Virus record (IMG/VR): IMGVR_UViG_3300037606_000117 | Location: 1 to 24,141 of that record | DNA: 24,141 nucleotides | DNA from: a virus | Direction: 5' to 3' (one strand) | Shown: positions 15,126 to 21,328 of the stretch, piece by piece | Numbering within the stretch: the stretch's first letter is position 1 | How the letters are laid out: the number at the start of each line of letters is the position of its first letter | The notes under the pieces: generated by a model | Databases searched by the model: none | Told to the model about the DNA's origin: nothing | What the model saw: the letters and a program-made list of their open reading frames with translations, nothing else | Translations under genes and position numbers: made by a program

Positions 15126-15833
15126 TTATGACTGATTGGGGTAGAGAGCCTTGGCCGTGCTTTGCGATGCCGTTGCTGGCCCCGCGCCGCCCGTGACCAT
15201 GCGGTCCTCACTGATTGCCTTGCCTGCCCGGACCATGAACCGGATCACTTCCGGGTGGTTGCCTAGGCGGGAATCGTTCAACAGGGTGCGCAGTTCAGGT
15301 GTGCCGAAAGCGTCAAGCGCTTTCTTCGCGGTCGTCAGGCTGTCGGTAAGCTTGTCTCCCCCGTATTCCTTGTCGTCCGTTGCCGATGCCGCCCATTCGG
15401 CCGCAGCCTGCTGGATTACATCGGCCTGCTTGGCTTCCCACTTCTGCGCGAGCTTCACGCCGATGTCGGACACCTTCTGCGCCTCCTCTTGGGACAGCTT
15501 GAGTTCTTTGGCAAGGCCTTCAAACTCACCCAGAACTTCCTTGTCCATGTTGACCCCTTCGGGCTCCACGAACTCGTATTTCTCGGGCACCACCTTCTCA
15601 GGTGCTGCAGCGGTCTCGTCCGTCTTGACTTCGGGGGTGTCCGTGGTCTTGTCGGTAGAGGCCTGCTGGGTTGCATCAACCTTCACTTCCGGCGTTGTGG
15701 CGGCCGGGGTGCTGGTTGACGCGCTTGAACTGGCGGCTGGCGTGGTTTGTGCGCCGTCAGTCATAAGTGTTGCGGAGCCACCACCGGATGCGGCAGGCTC
15801 TGCGTTCTGTAACCGATAGTGTAGAAACTTCAT
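15126..15833 (-). CDS. Capsid scaffolding protein, 235 aa
   Basis: The protein has the two-part composition of podovirus scaffolds. Residues about 15-90 form a disordered stretch of Ala, Ser, Thr, Pro and acidic residues. A helical part follows (LGEFEGLAKELKLSQEEAQK and AQKWEAKQADVIQQAAAEW), and the end carries the conserved scaffold block TPELRTLLNDSRLGNHPEVIRF. The scaffold directs assembly of the procapsid and leaves before DNA packaging. Its ATG overlaps the stop of the Bbp19-like gene by four bases (ATGA), and the major capsid gene follows 12 nt later. I see no protease motif. Confidence 0.88.
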   Translation of the reverse strand: MKFLHYRLQNAEPAASGGGSATLMTDGAQTTPAASSSASTSTPAATTPEVKVDATQQASTDKTTDTPEVKTDETAAAPEKVVPEKYEFVEPEGVNMDKEVLGEFEGLAKELKLSQEEAQKVSDIGVKLAQKWEAKQADVIQQAAAEWAASATDDKEYGGDKLTDSLTTAKKALDAFGTPELRTLLNDSRLGNHPEVIRFMVRAGKAISEDRMVTGGAGPATASQSTAKALYPNQS

Positions 15834-16138
15834 TCGTTGGCTTCTTTCATCATGGCCGGGTAAAGGTCAGGGCATGCGGAGTGGATCAATGCCAGCATCC
15901 GCAAACCCTCGTTACGTGCGCCTTCGGCGAAGGCCATGGTCATGCTGTTGGTGTTGAACGAGAGGCGGTACACCCCCGCCCGTTCCAGCACACGCCACAA
16001 AATCCGCCGTCCGCGCTTGCTTCCCATCAGCCACTTGACATCCTCCACCTCGCTCTGGTCAGCCAGCTTGTCCCGCGTGGTGCGGTCTTTGCGGGCCTTG
16101 TCCTGGGCTTCGGTATCGAGGGGGTCGTAGTTGCTCAT
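15830..16138 (-). CDS. Bbp19-family phage protein, 102 aa
   Basis: The central pattern EVEDVKWLMGSKRGRRILWR, then LERAGVYRLSFNTNSMTMAF and EGARNEGLRMLALIH, matches the Bbp19 family named after Bordetella phage BPP-1. Family members lie between portal and scaffold or capsid genes; their function is not established. The protein is helical and soluble. Copy 3 of the GGTGCACGTAA element ends 28 nt before its ATG at 16138, and there is no clear ribosome-binding site in that leader. Its end overlaps the scaffold gene by four bases. Confidence 0.8.
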   Translation of the reverse strand: MSNYDPLDTEAQDKARKDRTTRDKLADQSEVEDVKWLMGSKRGRRILWRVLERAGVYRLSFNTNSMTMAFAEGARNEGLRMLALIHSACPDLYPAMMKEANE

Positions 16139-16166
16139 GGGTGCAGATTAATTTCGCGCGCAGGTC

Positions 16167-16177
16167 TTACGTGCACC
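16167..16177 (-). repeat. Junction element GGTGCACGTAA, copy 3
   Basis: An exact copy, beginning 2 nt after the stop of the small capsid-associated gene and ending 28 nt before the ATG of the Bbp19-family gene. Confidence 0.85.
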
Positions 16178-16179
16178 AC

Positions 16180-16491
16180 CTAGTCGCCGTACAGCATCGA
16201 GGCCGTGTCCTTGCCGCCCCCGTTGACAATTTCCATATCAGTGAGCTGCAGCGTCAGGCTGATGTCGGGCGCGTTGCCCTCGGTCTTCGCCTCGTCGGTC
16301 TTTTCGGCTTCGGCCGTCACCCGCGTGGCCACAGCCCGCACCTTGAGCATGTAGACCGTGCCAGGGGCTGGCGCCGTGGTAATGCCCAGCGCCTCGCACT
16401 GGTCATCGCTCAGATAGATGGTGGGGCTGGCGTTGTAATCGCCAGGGCCGACAGTTGCAGAGTCGTCGGACTTGATATTCATGTTGACCAT
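16180..16491 (-). CDS. Small capsid-associated protein, possibly a capsid staple/stabilising protein, 103 aa
   Basis: A short, acidic, beta-rich protein with the pattern IYLSDDQCEALGITTAPAPG, then VYMLKVRAVATRVTAEAE and a final ISLTLQLTDMEI strand. I recognise this as a common small virion protein encoded between portal and capsid genes, sometimes annotated as a capsid staple or stabilising protein. The exact role is uncertain. AAGGA lies 6 nt before the ATG at 16491 and overlaps the portal stop region. An in-frame ATG at 16482 is a second possible start. Copy 3 of the junction element lies 2 nt after its stop. Confidence 0.55.
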   Translation of the reverse strand: MVNMNIKSDDSATVGPGDYNASPTIYLSDDQCEALGITTAPAPGTVYMLKVRAVATRVTAEAEKTDEAKTEGNAPDISLTLQLTDMEIVNGGGKDTASMLYGD

Positions 16492-16500
16492 TGCGTGTCC

Positions 16501-18168
16501 TTAGGTGTAGCCAGAAAACGCCTGCATCACATCGTTGCCCGCGTTGCCGCTGGAGGTTTGCACCGTGCCCAACTTTTGCGCAGCGCTTGCGGCTTGTTCC
16601 GCCTGGGCCATTTGTTGCGCTTTGGCCTGGGCCTGCGCGCGGGCGTTGCGGATGAGCGCTACCTTATCGGACGGCACCACGAACTCGGGGTCCACGCCCA
16701 GCATGTCGCTGTACTTGTCGGCCCAGGTGTCGCTGTCAAACTTGTCCAGCACGTCGGGCTTGAACGAGGCCACCTGTCCGAGGTTGCCCACGAACCGGTC
16801 TATGCCGTTGGTGGCAATGGCGCGCTGGGCCTGGGCCAGCATCGACACGTAGGTGACGTTCAGGTCCATGCCGTGCAGCTCAGGGGGTGGGGGTGGCACG
16901 ATGCCAGCAGCCAGCATATGCTCGAACGTGGTTTCGATCAACGGGTCCAGCATCTCGGAGTGCAAACGCTCCACCACGGGTCCCAGCATGAGCATCTTTT
17001 CCTCGTGGCGTTCGGCCACCTCGGTGGCGGTCATGGCGCTGTTGGTGCTGTTGGCCAGCATCAAGAACAGATCCGCGCTGAACGCGCCCCGGATGCGCTC
17101 GCGCACGTCCTGAATGTCACCCAGCAAGTGGTTCAAGTCCAGCCGGGTATCGAACGCGGTACGAATGCCGCCAGCAGGCCCTGCCTGGTCCACAAAGGTA
17201 ATGCCACCCGGCAGGGTGTCCACATCGCGGCCCTTCATGCTGACAGGCACCTGCAGCGGGGGCTTGGTCATGTAGTCAATGCCCTGGGCCTTGCGCATCT
17301 GCTCGTGCTGCAATTGCTTGATGTCGCCCAGCGCGTCCATGCCCGGGCTGTTGCCGTAGATGTCGCCACCCGACGTGGCCCAACGCGCAGCGATTGCGGG
17401 GAAATTCTTGAAACCTGATTCGCTCAGGAACTTGTCTTTCGCGCCATTGAGCTCGAAGTAAACCGACTTCCACGGCATGTTCAGACTGTCGCGCTTGGTG
17501 CTATCGCGGTCCGCACGGGGCTCGATGGCGTGCACGATGGTGATCCACTGGTCCAGACTGCCCCGGTCCCACAGGTTTTGCACGTTGGTGCTGCATTTGT
17601 CACGCCCGAATTCGGTGACCATCTCGCCCACGGTCTTTTGGAATTCGCGGTACAGGGTGACCACCTCGCCCTTCCAGTTCTGGGCAATACAAAACTCGCC
17701 CGTGGTCAGCGGGTACATGTGGATGACGTTCTGGTAGTCCGGCATCACGATGCTGGCCGCCGTGCCGAACGCACCCAGCTCTTCGTACATCGAGTGCAGC
17801 GCGCGGTAGGTGTTGGACTTGGCAAAGATGTCCAGCATCAAGCGGGTGACTTGCGAGAGCCACAACTTTACAGCGGGTGACTTGTTCAGGCCCGCGTCAG
17901 GCGTGGCCAGCCGGAACCAGGGCCGCGCGGGGCTGGTCATGCCCGCCATCATCCCGGCTGCCAGCACGCGCAGCGACTTGGTGCCGGTGTTGTCGTAAAT
18001 GTTGTTGTGGCGCTTTTGGCCCCGGTTGCGGTCCTGCAAAAAGAACCGGCCCGAACGGGGCAGCACAAAGTCGCTGATCTCAGACCAATGGCTCCACCAG
18101 GTCGAACGCTCGGACTTGAGCGTGGCCCACCGGGTATAGAGCCGGTCGCGGGGAGCCTGGTCAGCCAT
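16501..18168 (-). CDS. Portal protein (head-tail connector, T7 gp8-like), 555 aa
   Basis: The block LYTRWATLKSERSTWWSHW (near residue 10), then LPRSGRF, NIYDNTGTKSLRVLAAGMM, GMTSPARPWFRL and KLWLSQV match the podovirus head-to-tail connector family. Length is usual (about 500-560). The dodecameric portal occupies one capsid vertex, is the conduit for packaging and ejection, and docks the terminase and the tail adaptor. A proline run (PPPPPELHG, near residues 427-435) precedes the C-terminal helical barrel, and the end is glutamine/alanine-rich (AQAQAKAQQMAQAEQAA). The ATG at 18168 lies 3 nt after the stop of the preceding small gene, with a weak ribosome-binding site, which suggests coupling. 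Confidence 0.93.
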   Translation of the reverse strand: MADQAPRDRLYTRWATLKSERSTWWSHWSEISDFVLPRSGRFFLQDRNRGQKRHNNIYDNTGTKSLRVLAAGMMAGMTSPARPWFRLATPDAGLNKSPAVKLWLSQVTRLMLDIFAKSNTYRALHSMYEELGAFGTAASIVMPDYQNVIHMYPLTTGEFCIAQNWKGEVVTLYREFQKTVGEMVTEFGRDKCSTNVQNLWDRGSLDQWITIVHAIEPRADRDSTKRDSLNMPWKSVYFELNGAKDKFLSESGFKNFPAIAARWATSGGDIYGNSPGMDALGDIKQLQHEQMRKAQGIDYMTKPPLQVPVSMKGRDVDTLPGGITFVDQAGPAGGIRTAFDTRLDLNHLLGDIQDVRERIRGAFSADLFLMLANSTNSAMTATEVAERHEEKMLMLGPVVERLHSEMLDPLIETTFEHMLAAGIVPPPPPELHGMDLNVTYVSMLAQAQRAIATNGIDRFVGNLGQVASFKPDVLDKFDSDTWADKYSDMLGVDPEFVVPSDKVALIRNARAQAQAKAQQMAQAEQAASAAQKLGTVQTSSGNAGNDVMQAFSGYT

Positions 18169-18171
18169 CGC

Positions 18172-18483
18172 TTAACCGCCCAGCAGCGTGGTCTTGCCCA
18201 ACAGCAAGGTCTTGGGGTCCACACCTTGCGGCCCGGTCAGCATGGTGCCGCTGACGCCGCCCTTGGCCCCGGCCGCGTTGGCCGCATCCAGGCCCATGAC
18301 GTCCGGCTGCCTGCCGTTGGCTCTGTTGTTAGCCTGGTCAGCCTGGTCGGCCTGTTTGGTGGCGGCGGCCGTCGCCTTCTCGTTGGCATCGGCTTGCATG
18401 CTGGCGGCTTTGCGCTGCTCAGATGCTTGATTTATCGTGGCTGCTCCAAAAATAGCAACAGCAGCGCTGATTGGATCACACAT
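18172..18483 (-). CDS. Small virion-associated protein with MCDP start, 103 aa
   Basis: The protein opens MCDPISAAVAIFGAATI, an MCxP tetrapeptide followed by a hydrophobic helix. It continues with an alanine/glutamine-rich helix (near residues 20-55) and ends GVDPKTLLLGKTTLLGG. This C-terminal pattern recurs in small podovirus proteins encoded between terminase and portal, which I would compare with the T7 gp6.7 and gp7.3 class of minor virion or tail-assembly proteins. That role is an inference. The opening closely resembles that of the gp14-like protein at 9259-9801. Copy 4 of the junction element ends 52 nt before its ATG, inside the large terminase gene. AAGG lies 7 nt before the start. 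Confidence 0.6.
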   Translation of the reverse strand: MCDPISAAVAIFGAATINQASEQRKAASMQADANEKATAAATKQADQADQANNRANGRQPDVMGLDAANAAGAKGGVSGTMLTGPQGVDPKTLLLGKTTLLGG

Positions 18484-18486
18484 GAT

Positions 18487-20079
18487 TTAGCCTTGGTTTA
18501 ATGATTCGTAAGGATCGTGCCAGCCCCGCGCCCCGTTACGTGCACCACTGCTCTCTTCCTTTGGAAGTTGGTACTCAGGCACCGGGTAGGCAAAGGTCAG
18601 CGCCAGCGCGTCGCCATCGTCGGGGCTGGCCAGCCCGCGCGCCTTCATGTGCTCTTTGCTTTCGAGCTGGATCTGGTCCGCCGCCGTGTACTGGTACTCG
18701 ACGCTGGTCAGGTCCGTGGTCATGGCCTCGTCTTTGGTCAGGCAGCCAATAGCCAGCCATTCCTTGGCCCGCGCCCACATTTCCGCGCGCTTGTTTAGGT
18801 ACTTCTTGGCATCGTCCGCCTTGCCGCCGAACTGCACTTCCACCACATCATGGTTGAGCTGGCGCAGCCGGTCCACCACACCGCCACCCACGCCGCCGCC
18901 ATCAACGAACACCACTGCTGTCATGCCCATGGACTTGATGTAATCGACATGCTCTGCCACCTTGCTGGCCAGTTGCATGGTGTCGAGCTCGCGGTACCGC
19001 TTGACCGGAATGCCCACGCCGTCACGGCCTACGCGGGTGCGTATGACAGACTGGTCATCGCCAAAGCGCGCCACGTCCACGCCCACGGCAGCCGTGCGGC
19101 CAATGAAGCGCTCGGCCGTGGGTTTGCGGTTCATGGCCTGGTCCACCAGCTCGCGCGGGATGAACTGCAGGCTGGACGCATTGGGGAACACACCACGCAC
19201 CCGGACCTTCACAAAGTCACTGTCCTCGCCGTAGTCGCTGACCCAATCGTTGAGCATTTTTTTGTTGGTGATAGCCACCTTGCGGCTGTCGATCTGCTTG
19301 GTGATCCAGCGGTGGCGGCTTTTGCCAAAGCATTCGGCGAACGCGCCCGTGTTGCGGGTTGGGTTGCCAAAGACAAAGTGCATGGGGGAGCCGTCCGTCT
19401 TGCCGCCTTCAGCCACTTCCCATATTTTGCTGGGTATGGCACTGGCCTCATCGAACAGATACCACGGCGTGGAATTGGCCGCGTGCAAGCCCGCAAACGA
19501 CTCGCTGTTCTCCTCGCGGCTGGTTTGGGCGTCTACCCTCCAACTATCGGGATATTGCTTGTGCACGAGGCGCATAGCCCCCTTGCCGGTGGTGATGGCG
19601 AACCAGTGCTGGTTCACGGCCTTGGACAACCACGAGGCCACGCCCGCCCACGTCTTGCTGGAGAGCTGTTCCGCCGTGTTGGCCGTCACCACGCCCTTGC
19701 TGAACGGCCGGGTGGACATCACCCACAGCACCAGCCACGCAGCCATGGCCGACTTGCCAATGCCGTGGCCCGAGCTGATGGCGAACTGGATGGGGTCCAC
19801 CGCATGGACACCATCAAAGCCGCGCAGCTTGACCTGTTCGCCCAGCTCGCTCAGGAAGTCGCAGGCCCACAGGTCCGGGCCGTACTCGCAGCCATAGAGC
19901 AAATCGTAGGGGCTGGCCAGCTTCACAAGTTGCAGCTTGGTGTCGGTATCCCACGGAAAAATATACATGACGAACCCAAGCGGGTCGTCGTAGAACCGGG
20001 CGATGTCCCGGGCCAGCTCGGCATCGAGGTTAACTTGCGATGCCACTGCGCTTACGCCCGGATTCGAGGATCGTGGCAA
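18487..20079 (-). CDS. terL: Terminase large subunit (packaging ATPase and nuclease), 530 aa
   Basis: The packaging motor. The ATPase carries Walker A SGHGIGKS (residues 103-110), Walker B YLFDEAS (207-213) and the block GNPTRNTGAF (238-247). The nuclease carries GVDVARFGDDQS with D335, FVDGGGVGGG with D393, and the C-terminal SPDDGDALALTFA with D490. ARFYDDPLGFVMYIFPW near residue 27 is the usual family opening. Numbering is from TTG 20079, preceded by GGGGCGG. GTG 20046 would give 519 residues and shorten the overlap with the small subunit gene from 50 to 17 bp; both are plausible. Near the C-terminus, copy 4 of the GGTGCACGTAA element is read as Gly-Ala-Arg-Asn (512-515). The protein docks on the portal and cuts and translocates DNA. 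Confidence 0.95.
   Translation of the reverse strand: MPRSSNPGVSAVASQVNLDAELARDIARFYDDPLGFVMYIFPWDTDTKLQLVKLASPYDLLYGCEYGPDLWACDFLSELGEQVKLRGFDGVHAVDPIQFAISSGHGIGKSAMAAWLVLWVMSTRPFSKGVVTANTAEQLSSKTWAGVASWLSKAVNQHWFAITTGKGAMRLVHKQYPDSWRVDAQTSREENSESFAGLHAANSTPWYLFDEASAIPSKIWEVAEGGKTDGSPMHFVFGNPTRNTGAFAECFGKSRHRWITKQIDSRKVAITNKKMLNDWVSDYGEDSDFVKVRVRGVFPNASSLQFIPRELVDQAMNRKPTAERFIGRTAAVGVDVARFGDDQSVIRTRVGRDGVGIPVKRYRELDTMQLASKVAEHVDYIKSMGMTAVVFVDGGGVGGGVVDRLRQLNHDVVEVQFGGKADDAKKYLNKRAEMWARAKEWLAIGCLTKDEAMTTDLTSVEYQYTAADQIQLESKEHMKARGLASPDDGDALALTFAYPVPEYQLPKEESSGARNGARGWHDPYESLNQG
18536..18546 (-). repeat. Junction element GGTGCACGTAA, copy 4
   Basis: An exact copy inside the 3' end of the large terminase gene, 46 nt before its stop, in the variable tail after the last nuclease motif. 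It ends 52 nt before the ATG of the MCDP protein gene. Confidence 0.85.
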
Positions 20080-20470
20080 TGTCCACCGCCCCGCTGTGCT
20101 CCACCTGTTGCTTATCGCCGTACACCTTGGGCAGCATCTTGGCCAGCATCCACTTGCGCGTGTCCACCTGCAGGCGCCGGTGCTCGATCATGTCGCCCTC
20201 TGTGATCTCCATCCCAGTGGCCTTGCTGACGCTTTTAGTGCCGGTGACGGGGGTGTCGGCAATTTGGAGTATTTCCTCCGCGAGCCGCAGATAGCCCACT
20301 TCTCTCGCGCGGGCATACTGCGCAGCGAACCCGTTAACGTCATCCAGTACCCAAAAGCGCACGGCTGACTCGCTTGGCATGTGTAGGTCGCCGCAAATTC
20401 CGCGCAGCGATTCACCATCACTCAGGCGTTGACAGATTTCATCGGCAATTTCAGGGGAGTAGCGAACCAT
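20030..20470 (-). CDS. terS: Terminase small subunit (DNA recognition), 146 aa
   Basis: The open frame continues upstream of the true start, but the protein-like part begins at ATG 20470: MVRYSPEIADEICQRLSDGE. The N-terminal region SLRGICGDLHMPSESAVRFW is a helix-turn-helix, followed by AAQYARAREVGYLRLAEEIL, a helical oligomerisation part. This is the layout of small terminases of the Sf6-like group, which bind the packaging site and hand DNA to the large subunit. GAGGGGG lies 15 nt upstream of the ATG, rather far for a ribosome-binding site. Copy 5 of the junction element ends 28 nt before the start. The large subunit gene overlaps its end. Confidence 0.88.
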   Translation of the reverse strand: MVRYSPEIADEICQRLSDGESLRGICGDLHMPSESAVRFWVLDDVNGFAAQYARAREVGYLRLAEEILQIADTPVTGTKSVSKATGMEITEGDMIEHRRLQVDTRKWMLAKMLPKVYGDKQQVEHSGAVDIATILESGRKRSGIAS

Positions 20471-20490
20471 GCCCGCACTGTGCAACCCCC

Positions 20491-20730
20491 TCAAGCCCTT
20501 ACGTGCACCCTGCGCCAGTCGGTCGCCACCTGGCCGCGCCACCGGCCTTTGACGATGTAACGCACCAGGCTCTTGCTCACCTCGAACTTCGCGGCCAGTC
20601 TGCGATAGCCCCACCCCTCGCCATGCAAGGCCAGCAGCAGCTCGACATCGGTGTCAGTCAGCTTGGCGTTGTGGTGGCTGTCACCCACCCGGCGACCGAT
20701 GTCATTCACCGCGACGGTTCTGGTGTTCAT
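20491..20730 (-). CDS. Small helix-turn-helix DNA-binding protein, 79 aa
   Basis: The segment KLTDTDVELLLALHGEGWG, then YRRLAAKFEVSKSLVRYIV (about residues 23-61) has the spacing of a helix-turn-helix in which SKSLVRYIV is the recognition helix. A basic end follows. Such small proteins occur just before terminase genes in many phages and may regulate late genes or help recognise the packaging site; neither is shown here. AAGGAA lies 9 nt before the ATG at 20730, a good ribosome-binding site. The last codons include copy 5 of the GGTGCACGTAA element. It is the first gene of the leftward virion block and is divergent from the lipoprotein gene, with only 38 bp between their starts. Confidence 0.75.
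   Translation of the reverse strand: MNTRTVAVNDIGRRVGDSHHNAKLTDTDVELLLALHGEGWGYRRLAAKFEVSKSLVRYIVKGRWRGQVATDWRRVHVRA
20499..20509 (-). repeat. Junction element GGTGCACGTAA, copy 5
   Basis: An exact copy inside the last codons of the HTH gene, 5 nt before its stop. It ends 28 nt before the ATG of the small terminase gene, the same spacing as copy 3. Confidence 0.85.
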
Positions 20731-20768
20731 AATCGGATTCCTTCAACAGAAAATTCAAAGGGCTGAAA
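20731..20768. other. Short divergent junction between the HTH gene and the lipoprotein gene
   Basis: Only 38 bp separate the two start codons. The two ribosome-binding sites (AAGGAA leftward, AAAGGG rightward) take up much of this space. A promoter for either gene would have to overlap the other gene's coding region. I see no convincing -10/-35 pair. Confidence 0.4.
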
Positions 20769-21101
20769 ATGCGAGCTGTCACGATTACCTTGCTTACCAC
20801 CACCGCGCTTTTGTCGGCATGCGCCACGCACATGAGCGAACGAGCGGCCAAGATTCAAGTCCACAATCAAATGAGCACCTTGCTCGCAAACTGCAAAAAC
20901 CTTGGGCCGGTATCTGTAACCGCACCTTTCGACGAGTGGACCGACAGCGACGCCGAGGCTCGCAACCTTGCGCGGGATAAAGCCGCAGAAATGGGCGCCG
21001 ACACTTTGGTGATAGTCAACCGCGAGCAATTTGCAGAAGGCTCTCTTCTCACCCGCAAGATAAAGGCGGTTGTGCAGGGCGCGGCACTGCGTTGCTACTG
21101 A
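20769..21101 (+). CDS. DUF4156-like lipoprotein, likely moron, 110 aa
   Basis: The only plus-strand gene supported in the window. A lipoprotein signal peptide is clear: basic start, hydrophobic core TITLLTTTALL, then lipobox LSAC with C18 as the lipidation site. Ala at the next position predicts delivery to the outer membrane. The mature part follows the DUF4156 pattern: an NCKNLG cysteine block, ARNLARDKAAEMGADTLVIV, and a final cysteine in AALRCY, comparable to E. coli YjeI-type lipoproteins of unknown function. The two late cysteines could form a disulfide. AAAGGG lies 6 nt before the ATG. Its opposite orientation and envelope location in the middle of phage genes suggest a moron expressed from the prophage, for example for surface alteration or superinfection exclusion. 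That is inference. Confidence 0.8.
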   Translation: MRAVTITLLTTTALLSACATHMSERAAKIQVHNQMSTLLANCKNLGPVSVTAPFDEWTDSDAEARNLARDKAAEMGADTLVIVNREQFAEGSLLTRKIKAVVQGAALRCY

Positions 21102-21148
21102 ATTCACCTCTTTGTAAAAACTTGCGCGTTCACCTAGACAAACTCGAA

Positions 21149-21163
21149 CACGCAATAAATTAC
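21149..21163 (+). repeat. 15-bp direct repeat CACGCAATAAATTAC, left copy
   Basis: Identical to 21314-21328, 165 bp away in the same orientation. The pair flanks the palindromic block. It is AT-rich compared with the surroundings. Confidence 0.8.
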
Positions 21164-21192
21164 AAGAACCAGCAGGACAATCCCCGTCTCTA

Positions 21193-21240
21193 CCGGACAG
21201 ACAGGACAAGTCTCCTAGACACTTGTCCTTGTCCGTCCGG
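21193..21240. repeat. Imperfect long inverted repeat in the lipoprotein-primase gap
   Basis: CCGGACAGACAGGACAAG (21193-21210) faces CTTGTCCTTGTCCGTCCGG (21222-21240). The arms differ by one substitution and one extra base, with an 11-nt loop. No U-run follows on either strand. It shares its CCGGAC words with the next palindrome. Confidence 0.75.
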
Positions 21241-21264
21241 TTTGGGAGACTGCACCAACCGGAC

Positions 21265-21300
21265 GGACAACCGGACAGATAGCTGCTTGTCCGGTTGTCC
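21265..21300. repeat. Perfect 13-bp inverted repeat in the lipoprotein-primase gap
   Basis: GGACAACCGGACA (21265-21277) is repeated inverted as TGTCCGGTTGTCC (21288-21300) around a 10-nt loop. Together with the neighbouring palindrome, the hexamer CCGGAC or its complement occurs six times in 110 bp. The block lies between two convergent gene ends and could terminate both, but no U-run is present. It could also bind a replication or regulatory protein. Confidence 0.8.
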
Positions 21301-21313
21301 GGGTAAAAAGTTG

Positions 21314-21328
21314 CACGCAATAAATTAC
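21314..21328 (+). repeat. 15-bp direct repeat CACGCAATAAATTAC, right copy
   Basis: Identical to the left copy at 21149-21163. It overlaps the stop codon of the primase-helicase gene, whose final codons and TAA are read from its complement. Confidence 0.8.

Noticed and set aside
13088-20205. Several long plus-strand frames (13088-14071, 14196-15104, 16141-17418, 18850-20205)
   Set aside because: All lie opposite well-identified capsid, portal and terminase genes and show no recognisable protein features.
20731-20810. TTGAAT and GATTAT as a promoter for the leftward virion block
   Set aside because: The would-be -10 overlaps the start codon of the HTH gene, so transcription would begin inside it.
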